Positions 20,560-28,437 of a stretch of 64,000 bases of DNA are shown in pieces. The number at the start of each line of letters is the position of its first letter. Position 1 is the first letter of the stretch. The notes below the pieces were generated by a model. It saw only the letters and a list, made by a program, of their open reading frames with translations, was not told where the DNA came from and ran no database searches. Made by a program: the position numbers and the translations under genes. Location: positions 868,001 to 932,000 of the forward strand of contig NZ_JONL01000001.1 of NCBI RefSeq assembly GCF_000711735.1, written 5' to 3'. Source of the stretch: Maridesulfovibrio frigidus DSM 17176 (GTDB taxonomy: Bacteria; Desulfobacterota; Desulfovibrionia; Desulfovibrionales; Desulfovibrionaceae).

Positions 20560-20766
20560 ATGAAAGTATTTGTAAGAGAACGCCGCAGATCAGAAGATGG
20601 CGACAAAAAGCCTAGATACCGCGTAGTTGGTGTAGACGGTGGAGAGCTGACCCTTAAAGTTAAGCGTATCCGTAAATGTGAATTGAAACAGATTGCAGAG
20701 CACACTGGAGCTGAAATTGTCTACCTGACAAGAGACGGCAAAGGTAGCGAAGGCAAAAAGGCTTAA
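20560..20766 (+). CDS. Small basic protein, conserved-looking, function unknown
   Basis: 68 residues, preceded by AAAGGAG at good spacing and followed at once by a strong terminator, so this is a real short transcription unit. The sequence is basic and beta-rich (RYRVVGVDGGELTLKVKRIRKCELKQIAE), with one Cys and no membrane segment. It starts 97 bp from the divergent padR gene and is its likely target. I do not recognise the family. Confidence 0.75.
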   Translation: MKVFVRERRRSEDGDKKPRYRVVGVDGGELTLKVKRIRKCELKQIAEHTGAEIVYLTRDGKGSEGKKA

Positions 20767-20780
20767 GACCACAAAAAAAA

Positions 20781-20805
20781 GACCGGGAGCGAATCGCTCC
20801 CGGTC
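20781..20805. terminator. Strong bidirectional terminator
   Basis: GACCGGGAGCGA pairs with TCGCTCCCGGTC around a single base, with eight A before and eight T after. It serves both the 68-residue gene (+) and the molybdenum storage homologue (-). Confidence 0.92.
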
Positions 20806-20817
20806 TTTTTTTTTAGT

Positions 20818-21666
20818 TTATTTATAAACGATAGTTCCAACATGTTCGCCATTAAGAGCGGCATGGACTTCCTCAGGGTGACGCAGAACGTCAATGATTT
20901 GGAACTCTTTAAGAGTTTTGGCGTTCTTAAGGAAAGTCAAAACAGGGCGTTCAATGATCAGATCGTCAAGATCCATTGCTATTAACTCGTCTACATGAAT
21001 TCTATCATAGAATTTCAGTGTCTCACGATCCTTAGCCTTTTTAGGATCATCTTCATACAATCCCTTTTCATCCTTCAGATACAATAGAGACTTAGCGCCA
21101 ATATTCTCTGCGAGCAGACACGCACCGGAATCAGTGCGATGCGGAGGAATAGACCCCAACTCTGCGGGATGCTCAAAGAAACCATAAGGAGGAATACCTG
21201 TAGTAATAGGTAGACAACCGAGCTGGCAATACATGTTGAGCTGCTCAAGGTGCTCGCCATGACCGATTTTAACTCCGCCATGTTTCGCAAGAAGAACCGA
21301 CAACATTTCGGCATTCTGCCAAGAGACTTTATCACCAAGTTTAGACAACACGCCTGTAGGCATGCCCAAATCAATTCCGATATTATATACGTGGCGGGCG
21401 CGAGTTCCACCACCAGTCATAAGCAAAATTTTATGATTCTCTTTGGCTATGATCAACTCATCAAGGATAGGTAGTAAAGCTTTTGCTCCACGGTCCATGA
21501 TGGACTGACCACCGATCTTCAAAACATTTACTTCGGGCTGCATGTGGAAATATTCAGTAGCCTCTGTGCTACGTAAGCAGTCTTTTCCAACCAGAGATTC
21601 ACCCAGTAAGCGAGTCTCTATGTGCAACCGACCTTTCTCTCCCTCTTCTTTAATCAACTTCCCCAT
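20818..21666 (-). CDS. Molybdenum storage protein homologue (amino acid kinase fold)
   Basis: 282 residues from the ATG at 21666 (GGAGGT upstream). It matches the subunits of Azotobacter molybdenum storage protein along its length: VLKIGGQSIMDRGAKALLP, LLMTGGGTRARHVYNIGIDL, IPPHRTDSGACLLAE and LNGEHVGTIVY near the C-terminus. MoSto subunits are UMP-kinase-like proteins that assemble into a cage and store molybdate or tungstate as polyoxometalate clusters in an ATP-dependent manner. A molybdate permease gene lies about 660 bp upstream on the same strand, which supports the assignment. Only one MoSto-type gene is visible, so a homo-oligomer is likely unless a second subunit is encoded elsewhere. 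Confidence 0.85.
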   Translation of the reverse strand: MGKLIKEEGEKGRLHIETRLLGESLVGKDCLRSTEATEYFHMQPEVNVLKIGGQSIMDRGAKALLPILDELIIAKENHKILLMTGGGTRARHVYNIGIDLGMPTGVLSKLGDKVSWQNAEMLSVLLAKHGGVKIGHGEHLEQLNMYCQLGCLPITTGIPPYGFFEHPAELGSIPPHRTDSGACLLAENIGAKSLLYLKDEKGLYEDDPKKAKDRETLKFYDRIHVDELIAMDLDDLIIERPVLTFLKNAKTLKEFQIIDVLRHPEEVHAALNGEHVGTIVYK

Positions 21667-21983
21667 ACGACTTACCTCCAGATTATTAGGCTTAAGACCC
21701 CACAAAACAGGGCCCTAATTTCATACTGTTTTACCATATAAAATATACATACTGCGATAGAAAATTCAACATAAAACTTCTATAGAATAGCTTTACAAAA
21801 TGAATTTCCAAAAAAATAACAAACATAGTTAAGTTCCGATTCAGAACTTAACTCAAAAAGCTTACGAAGAACCTTAGACTTTGCGATAAACAGATTTAAC
21901 CAGCCCTATGCGAATACACAAAACCCGATCAGCAACTGGCATAACAGGCTAAGCCACTTCCAAAATAGATGTAATATCTAAAC
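21667..21983. other. Intergenic region, 317 bp, with a permease remnant
   Basis: Holds the promoter of the storage protein gene. Around 21895-21935 there is a short stretch resembling the neighbouring molybdate permease gene, described separately. Otherwise AT-rich and featureless. Confidence 0.45.
21890..21945 (-). pseudogene. Short remnant resembling the MOT1-type permease
   Basis: On the minus strand this reads VADRVLCIRIGLV, close to VTDRALCISMGIA of the intact permease encoded at 22327-23517, and the DNA matches at about three quarters of positions over 32 bp. It is probably the trace of a second, lost copy. Confidence 0.4.
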
Positions 21984-22175
21984 CTACAAATCAGTCATCA
22001 CAGTATAGTCTGTAACCCAACCTTCTCCAAGAACATAATTTTCAAAATTACCGTCTAATTCTCTGGAGATAGTAGTTCCGTCGGTAAAAGTACCGTCGTT
22101 ACGCTTAGTACAAAAAACTTTCAAATCAGCAGACTCGTCTCTAAGTACCTTTTCTATAGCAATATCAATTTTCAT
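21984..22175 (-). CDS. Small acidic protein, unknown
   Basis: 63 residues with GGAAATG upstream of the ATG at 22175. Acidic, soluble, one Cys (LKVFCTKRND), no recognisable domain. It lies between the permease and the storage protein genes on the same strand; a link to molybdenum is only suggested by position. Confidence 0.5.
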   Translation of the reverse strand: MKIDIAIEKVLRDESADLKVFCTKRNDGTFTDGTTISRELDGNFENYVLGEGWVTDYTVMTDL

Positions 22176-22326
22176 AATTTACATTTCCTTTGATTATTTT
22201 GATCTGACTGATGTTTTTAATTTTACTCTGCGTTCAAATTAATCATCCGGGAAGTTGTGTCAATCAGCTATTTCTTGCCCTTCCAGATGAATCAAACAAT
22301 TGTAGGCAGCTTAGCAGAGTTCCTGC

Positions 22327-23517
22327 TTACGAAACCTTCACCTTTGCGATAAGTGCACTTAAAATAATACCTGCACCGAAAGCCCAAGCCAGATTAGAAA
22401 TCAAAGTAATTCCCAGCATGCTAATTAGGACAATCAACTTTGGATACGAACGCATATCTCTAGCAGTTAAAGCAAGTTGCGAACCGGAGAAAAACAAAAG
22501 TACGCCGAGGACTCCCATAGGAATAAGCTGAAGTACTTTTACTGATCCAGCGCCGAAACCAATCGCAAGAACTACAAATAAGCTGCCAATAATAATATTT
22601 GCGCCGTTAGTCCGCGCTCCGAATCGGTAATGCGCAGCAAGACCTCCTGCTCCATGGCAAACAGGCATGCCCCCGACAAGTGCCGAAAACCCGTTCGCTA
22701 TCCCCATGCTAATACACAAAGCGCGATCAGTAACTCTACGGCTTTCTTCGCCAAAATATTCGTGACTTAAATTTCTGTTTGCAATGACAGCATTGCCTAA
22801 TGTCATGGGAACCTGAGGTAAAACCAAAGCAAGCAGTGCAAATGAAAAAGCTTCCCCCGAAGGAATACCGAACGGCATAATTTCAGGCAAGTGGAAGCCG
22901 AATTGAAGTTCTGAAAGCCCCTGCCACGCCCCTAATAAAATGCCTAAAAAAGCACCGCTACCAACAACAATCAGGCCAGCAGGAAAGCGCTTACTATTTC
23001 TTAAAAAGAACACAACTACTGCGAAGACGAGTCCAATAACAATACTCAGTGGGACAGATCCAACGGACTGAAAACTCAAAAAAGGTTCAACCGCCCCTCT
23101 AAGAACTTGCAAGCTACTTTTACCCAGAACCAAATCTATTCCTTTCAATATTAATAGTATTCCGGTGGAGAGCTGAACACCTCGAATAACAGGCAAGGGG
23201 ATTATTCTTGCAGCCTGCTTCACTATTCCAGTCAATCCTAAAAAGAGTAAGAAAACCGCAATAATCATACCTGATGCAGTGATAACATCTGCGCTCAGAG
23301 CCTGTGCAATGGCGTAAGCTGCAATGACTTTCATGGGCTGAACTGCAATTGGAGTCCGGTAATACATTCCCCCGAGAATATAGAACAGCCCTACTGTCAA
23401 AAACAATCCTGTGGCTGACAAACCATTTATCATTATCATGGCGAAAGCTAAGGGCAGCAATGCACCCAAATCTCCCACTGAACCGGCCCACTCCATCCTA
23501 TTAAAACTAATACGCAC
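22327..23517 (-). CDS. MOT1-type molybdate permease (SulP superfamily)
   Basis: 396 residues starting at GTG 23517, with GAGGAG five bases upstream. A polytopic inner-membrane protein of about ten segments. The MOT1 signatures are present: EWAGSVGDLGALLPLAFAM near the N-terminus, a PMKVIAAYAIA motif, and GGMPVCHGAGGLAAHYRFGAR in the second half. There is no C-terminal STAS domain, as in MOT1 and unlike sulfate SulP carriers. Predicted to import molybdate. The storage protein homologue downstream makes this a molybdenum acquisition locus, useful for Mo/W enzymes such as formate dehydrogenases. Sulfate competes with molybdate in marine sulfate reducers, which may explain a dedicated carrier (inference). 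Confidence 0.85.
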   Translation of the reverse strand: MRISFNRMEWAGSVGDLGALLPLAFAMIMINGLSATGLFLTVGLFYILGGMYYRTPIAVQPMKVIAAYAIAQALSADVITASGMIIAVFLLFLGLTGIVKQAARIIPLPVIRGVQLSTGILLILKGIDLVLGKSSLQVLRGAVEPFLSFQSVGSVPLSIVIGLVFAVVVFFLRNSKRFPAGLIVVGSGAFLGILLGAWQGLSELQFGFHLPEIMPFGIPSGEAFSFALLALVLPQVPMTLGNAVIANRNLSHEYFGEESRRVTDRALCISMGIANGFSALVGGMPVCHGAGGLAAHYRFGARTNGANIIIGSLFVVLAIGFGAGSVKVLQLIPMGVLGVLLFFSGSQLALTARDMRSYPKLIVLISMLGITLISNLAWAFGAGIILSALIAKVKVS

Positions 23518-23895
23518 TTTAGCTCCTCAACCAAATAAGACCAACAGGACTATATTCTGACTTTTTAATAATACGTTAATGTAAAGAACTCATCTTTTAT
23601 GCGCACGATACACACTCAATGATACTCTAGCTATCTACTCTTTTTTATCACAAAAACCTATACTACTTATCAATTACACCTATAAGTATATTTTCGTTTT
23701 TTACGATATCATTCTTGCTTCCAGCAAACCAGAAATATATGCTCACTAGCGACGATTAAACCTAATTATCCTAAGTGGTACGCCCTTAATACCCTACCTG
23801 CTGATTATTTAGCTAAGCGCTCAATAGAGCGACAAGATCGTACAAGACCGAACCTTCGATCCGAACTATTCTCCTCCGAAAACCAAGGAGACAAC
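23518..23895. other. Divergent intergenic region, 378 bp
   Basis: Contains the promoters of the permease gene and the cupin gene. A small hairpin (CGCTC-AATA-GAGCG) lies at 23818-23831. I saw no molybdate-responsive operator that I could identify with confidence. Confidence 0.45.
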
Positions 23896-24282
23896 ATGAA
23901 TAATTTATTTTCAAAACTCGACACAGGCACTATTGCCGGCCATTTGACCGACACCTCTACGCAAAACCTTGCATGGAATCAGCATCCTGCTTTTAAAGGA
24001 GTTTCGCTCAAACATCTCGTCACGAGCACCGACACCGATGGAAAATTCAGTGCCCATCTGGTAAAACTTGAACCCGGAGCCAAAATCGGTGATCATACCC
24101 ATGAGACAAGTTGGGAAATGCATGAGGTAGCCGAAGGGTCGGGCTACTGTATTCTGGATGGTCGCAACATACCCTATGAGAAAGGAGTGGTCGCCATCCT
24201 GCCAGAGAATACAGCACATCTAGTCCAAGCAGGCGATGAAGGGCTGTTCCTTCTCGCAAAGTTCATCCCAGCATTATTATAA
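23896..24282 (+). CDS. Single-domain cupin protein
   Basis: 128 residues, CCAAGGAGA upstream of the ATG. One cupin_2 barrel: the first motif GDHTHETSWEMHEVAEGSG carries the metal-binding His-x-His and Glu, the second (ILPENTAHLVQAGDEG) one more His. The size suggests a small metal-binding or ligand-binding protein rather than a multidomain enzyme. It is followed after 14 bp by an AraC-type regulator, so the two form an operon; such cupins often belong to the same circuit as their AraC partner. Substrate unknown. Confidence 0.8.
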   Translation: MNNLFSKLDTGTIAGHLTDTSTQNLAWNQHPAFKGVSLKHLVTSTDTDGKFSAHLVKLEPGAKIGDHTHETSWEMHEVAEGSGYCILDGRNIPYEKGVVAILPENTAHLVQAGDEGLFLLAKFIPALL

Positions 24283-24296
24283 CTAATACTCATAAG

Positions 24297-25097
24297 ATGG
24301 ATATGAAAAACACGACCGCACTCTCAGCAATTAAAGGTATGGATGGGGTCGTGCGAATCCATCACAATGGGACCACCCCGACGGAGGCTCGTCATTTGCA
24401 CGAATCCCTGTGTGTCGGGGCGGTTCTTAGCGGAACCCGACATATTGCCATTAATAATCAAACTTTTATACTCAAATCCGGGGATGTAGTGCTACTTTCT
24501 CCGGGCCAGGCGCATGCCTGTCCTGACGCGGGCCACAGCACATATATTATGTTTTGCATAACAGCAGAACTTCTTAACCGGCTAGGATTCGACTGCAATA
24601 AATTGGCGTTTCCGTCGCCTCGCTCAGATGACCCGATTCTCTTTGGAAGGATAATGACGCTCGCTGAAAGCATAGAACAAGCTGCCTCGAGTTTGGAAAA
24701 AGATATAACTCTTCTCAATATTCTGGAAGCCCTACCTCTGACCGCAACATCAGAAGAAAACACCGCAAAACAAATTTCTCAGCAGATTCAGTTGGCTCGT
24801 CACCACCTTGAAAAACATTGCACCGAAACGGTTAGACTCGAAGACCTTGCACGAAAGCTAAATATTAGCCCTTGCCGATTAAACCGTAGATTCACCGCTG
24901 AAGTTGGAATGCCCCCTCATGAATACCAAAGCGTATGGCGGATTCGTAGAGTTAAAAGCCTCATAACTACAGGATCTGGCCTAGCGGAAGCTTCTGCCTC
25001 AGCCGGATTCTCTGACCAGAGCCATATGACCCGATGCTTCAAGAAAATCATGGGAATAACACCGGGCAAATACATTCAGGGCATGCATAGCGTTTAA
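24297..25097 (+). CDS. AraC-family transcriptional regulator
   Basis: 266 residues. The N-terminal cupin-like ligand domain (HESLCVGAVLSGTRHI, KSGDVVLLSPGQAHAC) is followed by two helix-turn-helix motifs (VRLEDLARKLNISPCRLNRRF, then the region ending SDQSHMTRCFKKIMGITPGKY). Cytoplasmic activator or repressor. It lies 14 bp behind the cupin gene and 113 bp ahead of a radical SAM gene, both plausible targets. Confidence 0.9.
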   Translation: MDMKNTTALSAIKGMDGVVRIHHNGTTPTEARHLHESLCVGAVLSGTRHIAINNQTFILKSGDVVLLSPGQAHACPDAGHSTYIMFCITAELLNRLGFDCNKLAFPSPRSDDPILFGRIMTLAESIEQAASSLEKDITLLNILEALPLTATSEENTAKQISQQIQLARHHLEKHCTETVRLEDLARKLNISPCRLNRRFTAEVGMPPHEYQSVWRIRRVKSLITTGSGLAEASASAGFSDQSHMTRCFKKIMGITPGKYIQGMHSV

Positions 25098-25210
25098 CTA
25101 TAGCCAGCATGATTAAGTTCTCGACTCAGTTTTATCCTTAGCCTAGCATAACCGTAGTTGTGGATGCGTTGTTAGTAACATTAAGAATTATCCTCTCTGC
25201 GGAGATTAGA

Positions 25211-26575
25211 ATGAATAATATTTTAGATAAAGAAAATCCCAAAATGGCAAAGACGGCCAACGCCAAAGCGCAGGCACCTTTCCCTTCCAAACTCCAAGTC
25301 GAAGTCACTACACGCTGCAATATGAGCTGCTCCATGTGCGTAAAATATGCACCGGGAAATGACATTTCTGAGGCCGACCTTGATTTGGAAACTTTCAAGA
25401 AGTTAAAGCCCGCCCTTGAGCATTGCGAAGGGCTTGTTCTGAACGGCATTGGTGAACCCTTGCTACACCCCCAGCTGGCTGAAATAGTCGCATATGCACG
25501 AAAAAATATGCCTCAACAGAGCTGGATAGGATTTCAGACAAACGCCTTACTGCTCACGGAAAAACTTGCGAATTCACTAGTTCTAGCCGGTGCGGATACC
25601 TTCTGTATATCAGTGGATTCACTTGAGAGCAGAGATGGTCAGTCCGGTGAAATTCACGGTCAGTCAAGCGTTGAAAGGCTTGCACGTAGCTTCGCTCTTC
25701 TTAAAAATGCAGGCAAAAAATATGATCGAGAACTTAATCTCGGCGTAGAATTTGTACTGATGAAAGATACTGTTGATCAATTGCCCGGAGTAGTCCGGTG
25801 GGCGGCACAACAAGGTTCCGCATTCATGATTTGTTCAAATGTTCTGGCCCATAGTGAAGCCATGCAAGAGCAATCTCTTTTCAATCCCAACCCACCAAAA
25901 ACCACTGCACTTTTTGAAAAATGGCAGAATCACGCCCTGAGTTTAGGTCTGGACATACATGACTACTATAATTTTGTCTGGAAATTTTTAAAAACTCCGT
26001 CCGGCAAGCAGCTTACTGACATGGTTAAAAAAATGAGACTGGATGCTAAAAAAAATGACATCTGGCTTCATTTGCGCAGCCTACTTGAGTGGGACAAAAA
26101 AAAGCACAATCCCACCATGGTTGCCGTAGATGAAATTTGCGCACAGGCAGAATTACAGGCAGCGGAACTGGGTATTGAACTTCGCATGCCGTCCATGATG
26201 GCAAGAGATGATTTGAGCTGCCATTTTATGGAGGACGGCGCTGCATTTGTTACATCTAAAGGAGATGTAGCTCCTTGTCAGTTTCTATGGCACGGCTATT
26301 CCTGCCATCTAGACGGAAGTGAAAAGCTTGTTAAACCTCAGATTTTCGGCAACCTTGCGGAAGCTGATTTCAGCGAAATATGGCGCTCTACCAAGTATTC
26401 AGGATTCCGCAACGAAGTGCTCGATTACTCATTTCCATACTGTTCAAACTGCCCGATTGTCCCTTGCGATGATATCACTGGAAGATCCTATGATTTCGAA
26501 ACGGACTGCATGGGCGCACAGGTTCCCTGCGGACACTGCCCATGGGCTATGGGAGCTCTTCAGTGCCTTCTTTAA
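25211..26575 (+). CDS. Radical SAM protein with Cys-rich C-terminal (SPASM-like) region
   Basis: 454 residues from the ATG at 25211, which has GGAG six bases upstream. The N-terminal radical SAM core has the CxxxCxxC cluster motif in TRCNMSCSMCVKYAPG and the usual GEPLLHP and FCISVDSLE motifs. The C-terminal part has many cysteines: DVAPCQFLWHGYSC, FPYCSNCPIVPCDD, CMGAQVPCGHCPWAMGALQC, consistent with one or two auxiliary [4Fe-4S] clusters as in SPASM proteins. These enzymes usually modify peptides or proteins or mature metalloenzymes. No short precursor peptide gene is evident next to it. The nearby cupin and AraC genes may be functionally linked. Confidence 0.85.
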   Translation: MNNILDKENPKMAKTANAKAQAPFPSKLQVEVTTRCNMSCSMCVKYAPGNDISEADLDLETFKKLKPALEHCEGLVLNGIGEPLLHPQLAEIVAYARKNMPQQSWIGFQTNALLLTEKLANSLVLAGADTFCISVDSLESRDGQSGEIHGQSSVERLARSFALLKNAGKKYDRELNLGVEFVLMKDTVDQLPGVVRWAAQQGSAFMICSNVLAHSEAMQEQSLFNPNPPKTTALFEKWQNHALSLGLDIHDYYNFVWKFLKTPSGKQLTDMVKKMRLDAKKNDIWLHLRSLLEWDKKKHNPTMVAVDEICAQAELQAAELGIELRMPSMMARDDLSCHFMEDGAAFVTSKGDVAPCQFLWHGYSCHLDGSEKLVKPQIFGNLAEADFSEIWRSTKYSGFRNEVLDYSFPYCSNCPIVPCDDITGRSYDFETDCMGAQVPCGHCPWAMGALQCLL

Positions 26576-26745
26576 AAAGGATAGTTACATCGCTATCTTA
26601 AGCCACCTTGATGGTTTATCTAATGTATGCAAACTGACCTGAAAATGCTAGAGGCTTGTAAAGCCAACGCTAGGCAATTTTCGCTTATGTTAAAGCAGAA
26701 TTAGAACGTGGTAAAAATCTATAAAGTTAAAGGAAGAAATTCTAC

Positions 26746-27255
26746 ATGAAAAAAATCATCATCATTTGTTTTATATTGCTCTTGGCTGTTCCCGCCATGG
26801 CTGAAGATTTTAACTGTCAATTCCCCCCTTATGGAAAAACAGTTGAGCAGCTAAACGACAATGCTCTCTTCAGCAAACATAAAGAAAAAAATGGAATAAC
26901 TTACTATAAATTTAATGGAGAATGTACTCTTAAAATCGAAGAAAAGGTCTCACCAATTGAGCAGTACTATGGATTTATAGACAATAAAGTGTACTGTAAT
27001 ATCTTTTCTTTTTACCTGCCAGAAACTCTCTCGATTGAAGAGTTTGAGGAATATGGCCTCAAACTAATGGATGCAGAGATTATCAAGCCTGTAAAAAGAT
27101 CTGTAGAAGGCGACTGGCGCATAATCAAATGCAAGCATATCATGGACGGTCTTGTTATTAAATTTAAGTACAACAGCAAGACAAGAGAAGGAAAGGTTGG
27201 CTGGTACTATAAGCCCCTTAAAAGCAAGGACGATTTTCTGGTCAGTAACGAGTAA
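26746..27255 (+). CDS. Secreted protein of unknown function
   Basis: 169 residues with AAGGAAG upstream. A clear Sec signal peptide (KKIIIICFILLLAVPAMAE, cleavage likely after AMA, about residue 19) and a soluble, lysine-rich mature part of about 150 residues with four cysteines that could form disulfides. No domain recognised. A strong terminator follows 23 bp after the stop, so it is probably monocistronic. Confidence 0.7.
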   Translation: MKKIIIICFILLLAVPAMAEDFNCQFPPYGKTVEQLNDNALFSKHKEKNGITYYKFNGECTLKIEEKVSPIEQYYGFIDNKVYCNIFSFYLPETLSIEEFEEYGLKLMDAEIIKPVKRSVEGDWRIIKCKHIMDGLVIKFKYNSKTREGKVGWYYKPLKSKDDFLVSNE

Positions 27256-27277
27256 AGTGCTCTAAATATGCTTCTAT

Positions 27278-27309
27278 AAGGCCAGTCTTTCTACGGAAGG
27301 ACTGGCCTT
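27278..27309 (+). terminator. Intrinsic terminator of the secreted protein gene
   Basis: AAGGCCAGTC pairs with GACTGGCCTT and is followed by seven or more T. Confidence 0.9.
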
Positions 27310-27348
27310 TTTTTAATTGTTCAAAAATAGTTTAAAAAATGAAATGAG

Positions 27349-27382
27349 AAAAGCTTCCATGCGGACAAACATGAAAGCTTTT
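27349..27382 (-). terminator. Terminator of the glycyl radical enzyme operon
   Basis: AAAAGCTT.CATG pairs with CATG.AAGCTTTT with one mismatch. It lies 24 bp after the stop of the activase gene, and the minus strand continues T-rich. Confidence 0.65.
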
Positions 27383-27405
27383 AGAGGGAAGAGGTCCGTT
27401 AAAGC

Positions 27406-28371
27406 TTACCCTCCTACGGAAACATTTGGGCAGTGAGGCAAAACTAAATTTTTCAGAGCCAGAACATGCTCACGGTCCGGTGGAATGACCCCGCTCAAAG
27501 CATATTTACGGTCAAGCTGTTCCCACTTTGGCTCTCCCAAGCGATGATATGGAAGAATATCAAGACCTTCGACTGCGTCTCCAAGAGATGCGACAAATTT
27601 TGCTGTAGCTTCAATGTTTTCCTCAGAATCATTGCAGCCGGGAATAAGCGGAATCCTGATGCGGAGAGTTTTACCCATTTCTGCCGCCATTTTGATATTG
27701 CTCAAAATCTGTTCATTCGGTGCGCCAGTGAGCTCTTCATGTTTCGCAGAATCCATATGCTTGATATCGGTAAGTACTAAATCTGTATGCTCCATTACTT
27801 TTGCAAAAGTATCCTGAGCGCAGAGACAGCAACTTTCAATTGCAGTATGTAAGCCACGGTTATGAGCTTCTTTCAGAGCCTTGATAAGAAATATTGATTG
27901 CAAGGTGGGTTCTCCACCAGAGAAAGTCACTCCTCCATCAGAAGTATTATAAAATGGGCGATCCCGCTCCACTTCTTCCAGTACTTCATCAACAGTCATA
28001 TAACGACCTACAATGGTCATTGATCCGGCATAACACTTTTCAACGCATTCACCGCAATATGTGCATTTGTCTCTGGCAATATTTACTTTGAAATCTTCTT
28101 TGATTTCTATAGCCTGCTCTGGGCAAAGTGTCGCACATTTTACACAGCTGATGCAGTGATGCGGTATACGCATAATCTCAGGTTTACTGCTCATGGATTC
28201 AGGGTTCTGACACCACTTGCACTTTAGGGGACACCCCTTCAAAAACACCAGTGTGCGAATGCCGCCGCCATCATGGACCGCAAAACGCTGAATATCAAAT
28301 ACCAACCCGGTGAGTTGAGCCTTATCCTTATCTTTCAAACTAAATTTGTGCTGGCGTTCTTTCCATCTCAT
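27406..28371 (-). CDS. Glycyl radical enzyme activase (radical SAM)
   Basis: 321 residues, AGGACA upstream of the ATG at 28371. It has the radical SAM motif in GCPLKCKWCQNPES (CxxxCxxC) and then an inserted ferredoxin-like domain with two [4Fe-4S] motifs (CISCVKCATLCPE and CTYCGECVEKC), the layout of activases for diol dehydratases, CutC and benzylsuccinate synthase rather than the short pyruvate formate-lyase activase. GGVTFSGGEPTLQ is also intact. It generates the glycyl radical on the enzyme encoded 66 bp upstream. Oxygen-sensitive, cytoplasmic. Confidence 0.93.
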   Translation of the reverse strand: MRWKERQHKFSLKDKDKAQLTGLVFDIQRFAVHDGGGIRTLVFLKGCPLKCKWCQNPESMSSKPEIMRIPHHCISCVKCATLCPEQAIEIKEDFKVNIARDKCTYCGECVEKCYAGSMTIVGRYMTVDEVLEEVERDRPFYNTSDGGVTFSGGEPTLQSIFLIKALKEAHNRGLHTAIESCCLCAQDTFAKVMEHTDLVLTDIKHMDSAKHEELTGAPNEQILSNIKMAAEMGKTLRIRIPLIPGCNDSEENIEATAKFVASLGDAVEGLDILPYHRLGEPKWEQLDRKYALSGVIPPDREHVLALKNLVLPHCPNVSVGG

Positions 28372-28437
28372 TGCATGTCCTGTTGGCGTTTGTTCCGGAG
28401 AACCCCATATTTGAGGTTCCCCGGTATATTGTGTGTT

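Noticed and set aside
28391-28430. Hairpin between the glycyl radical enzyme and activase genes as a terminator
   Set aside because: A 7-bp stem without a T-run inside an operon; at most an RNA processing or attenuation site.
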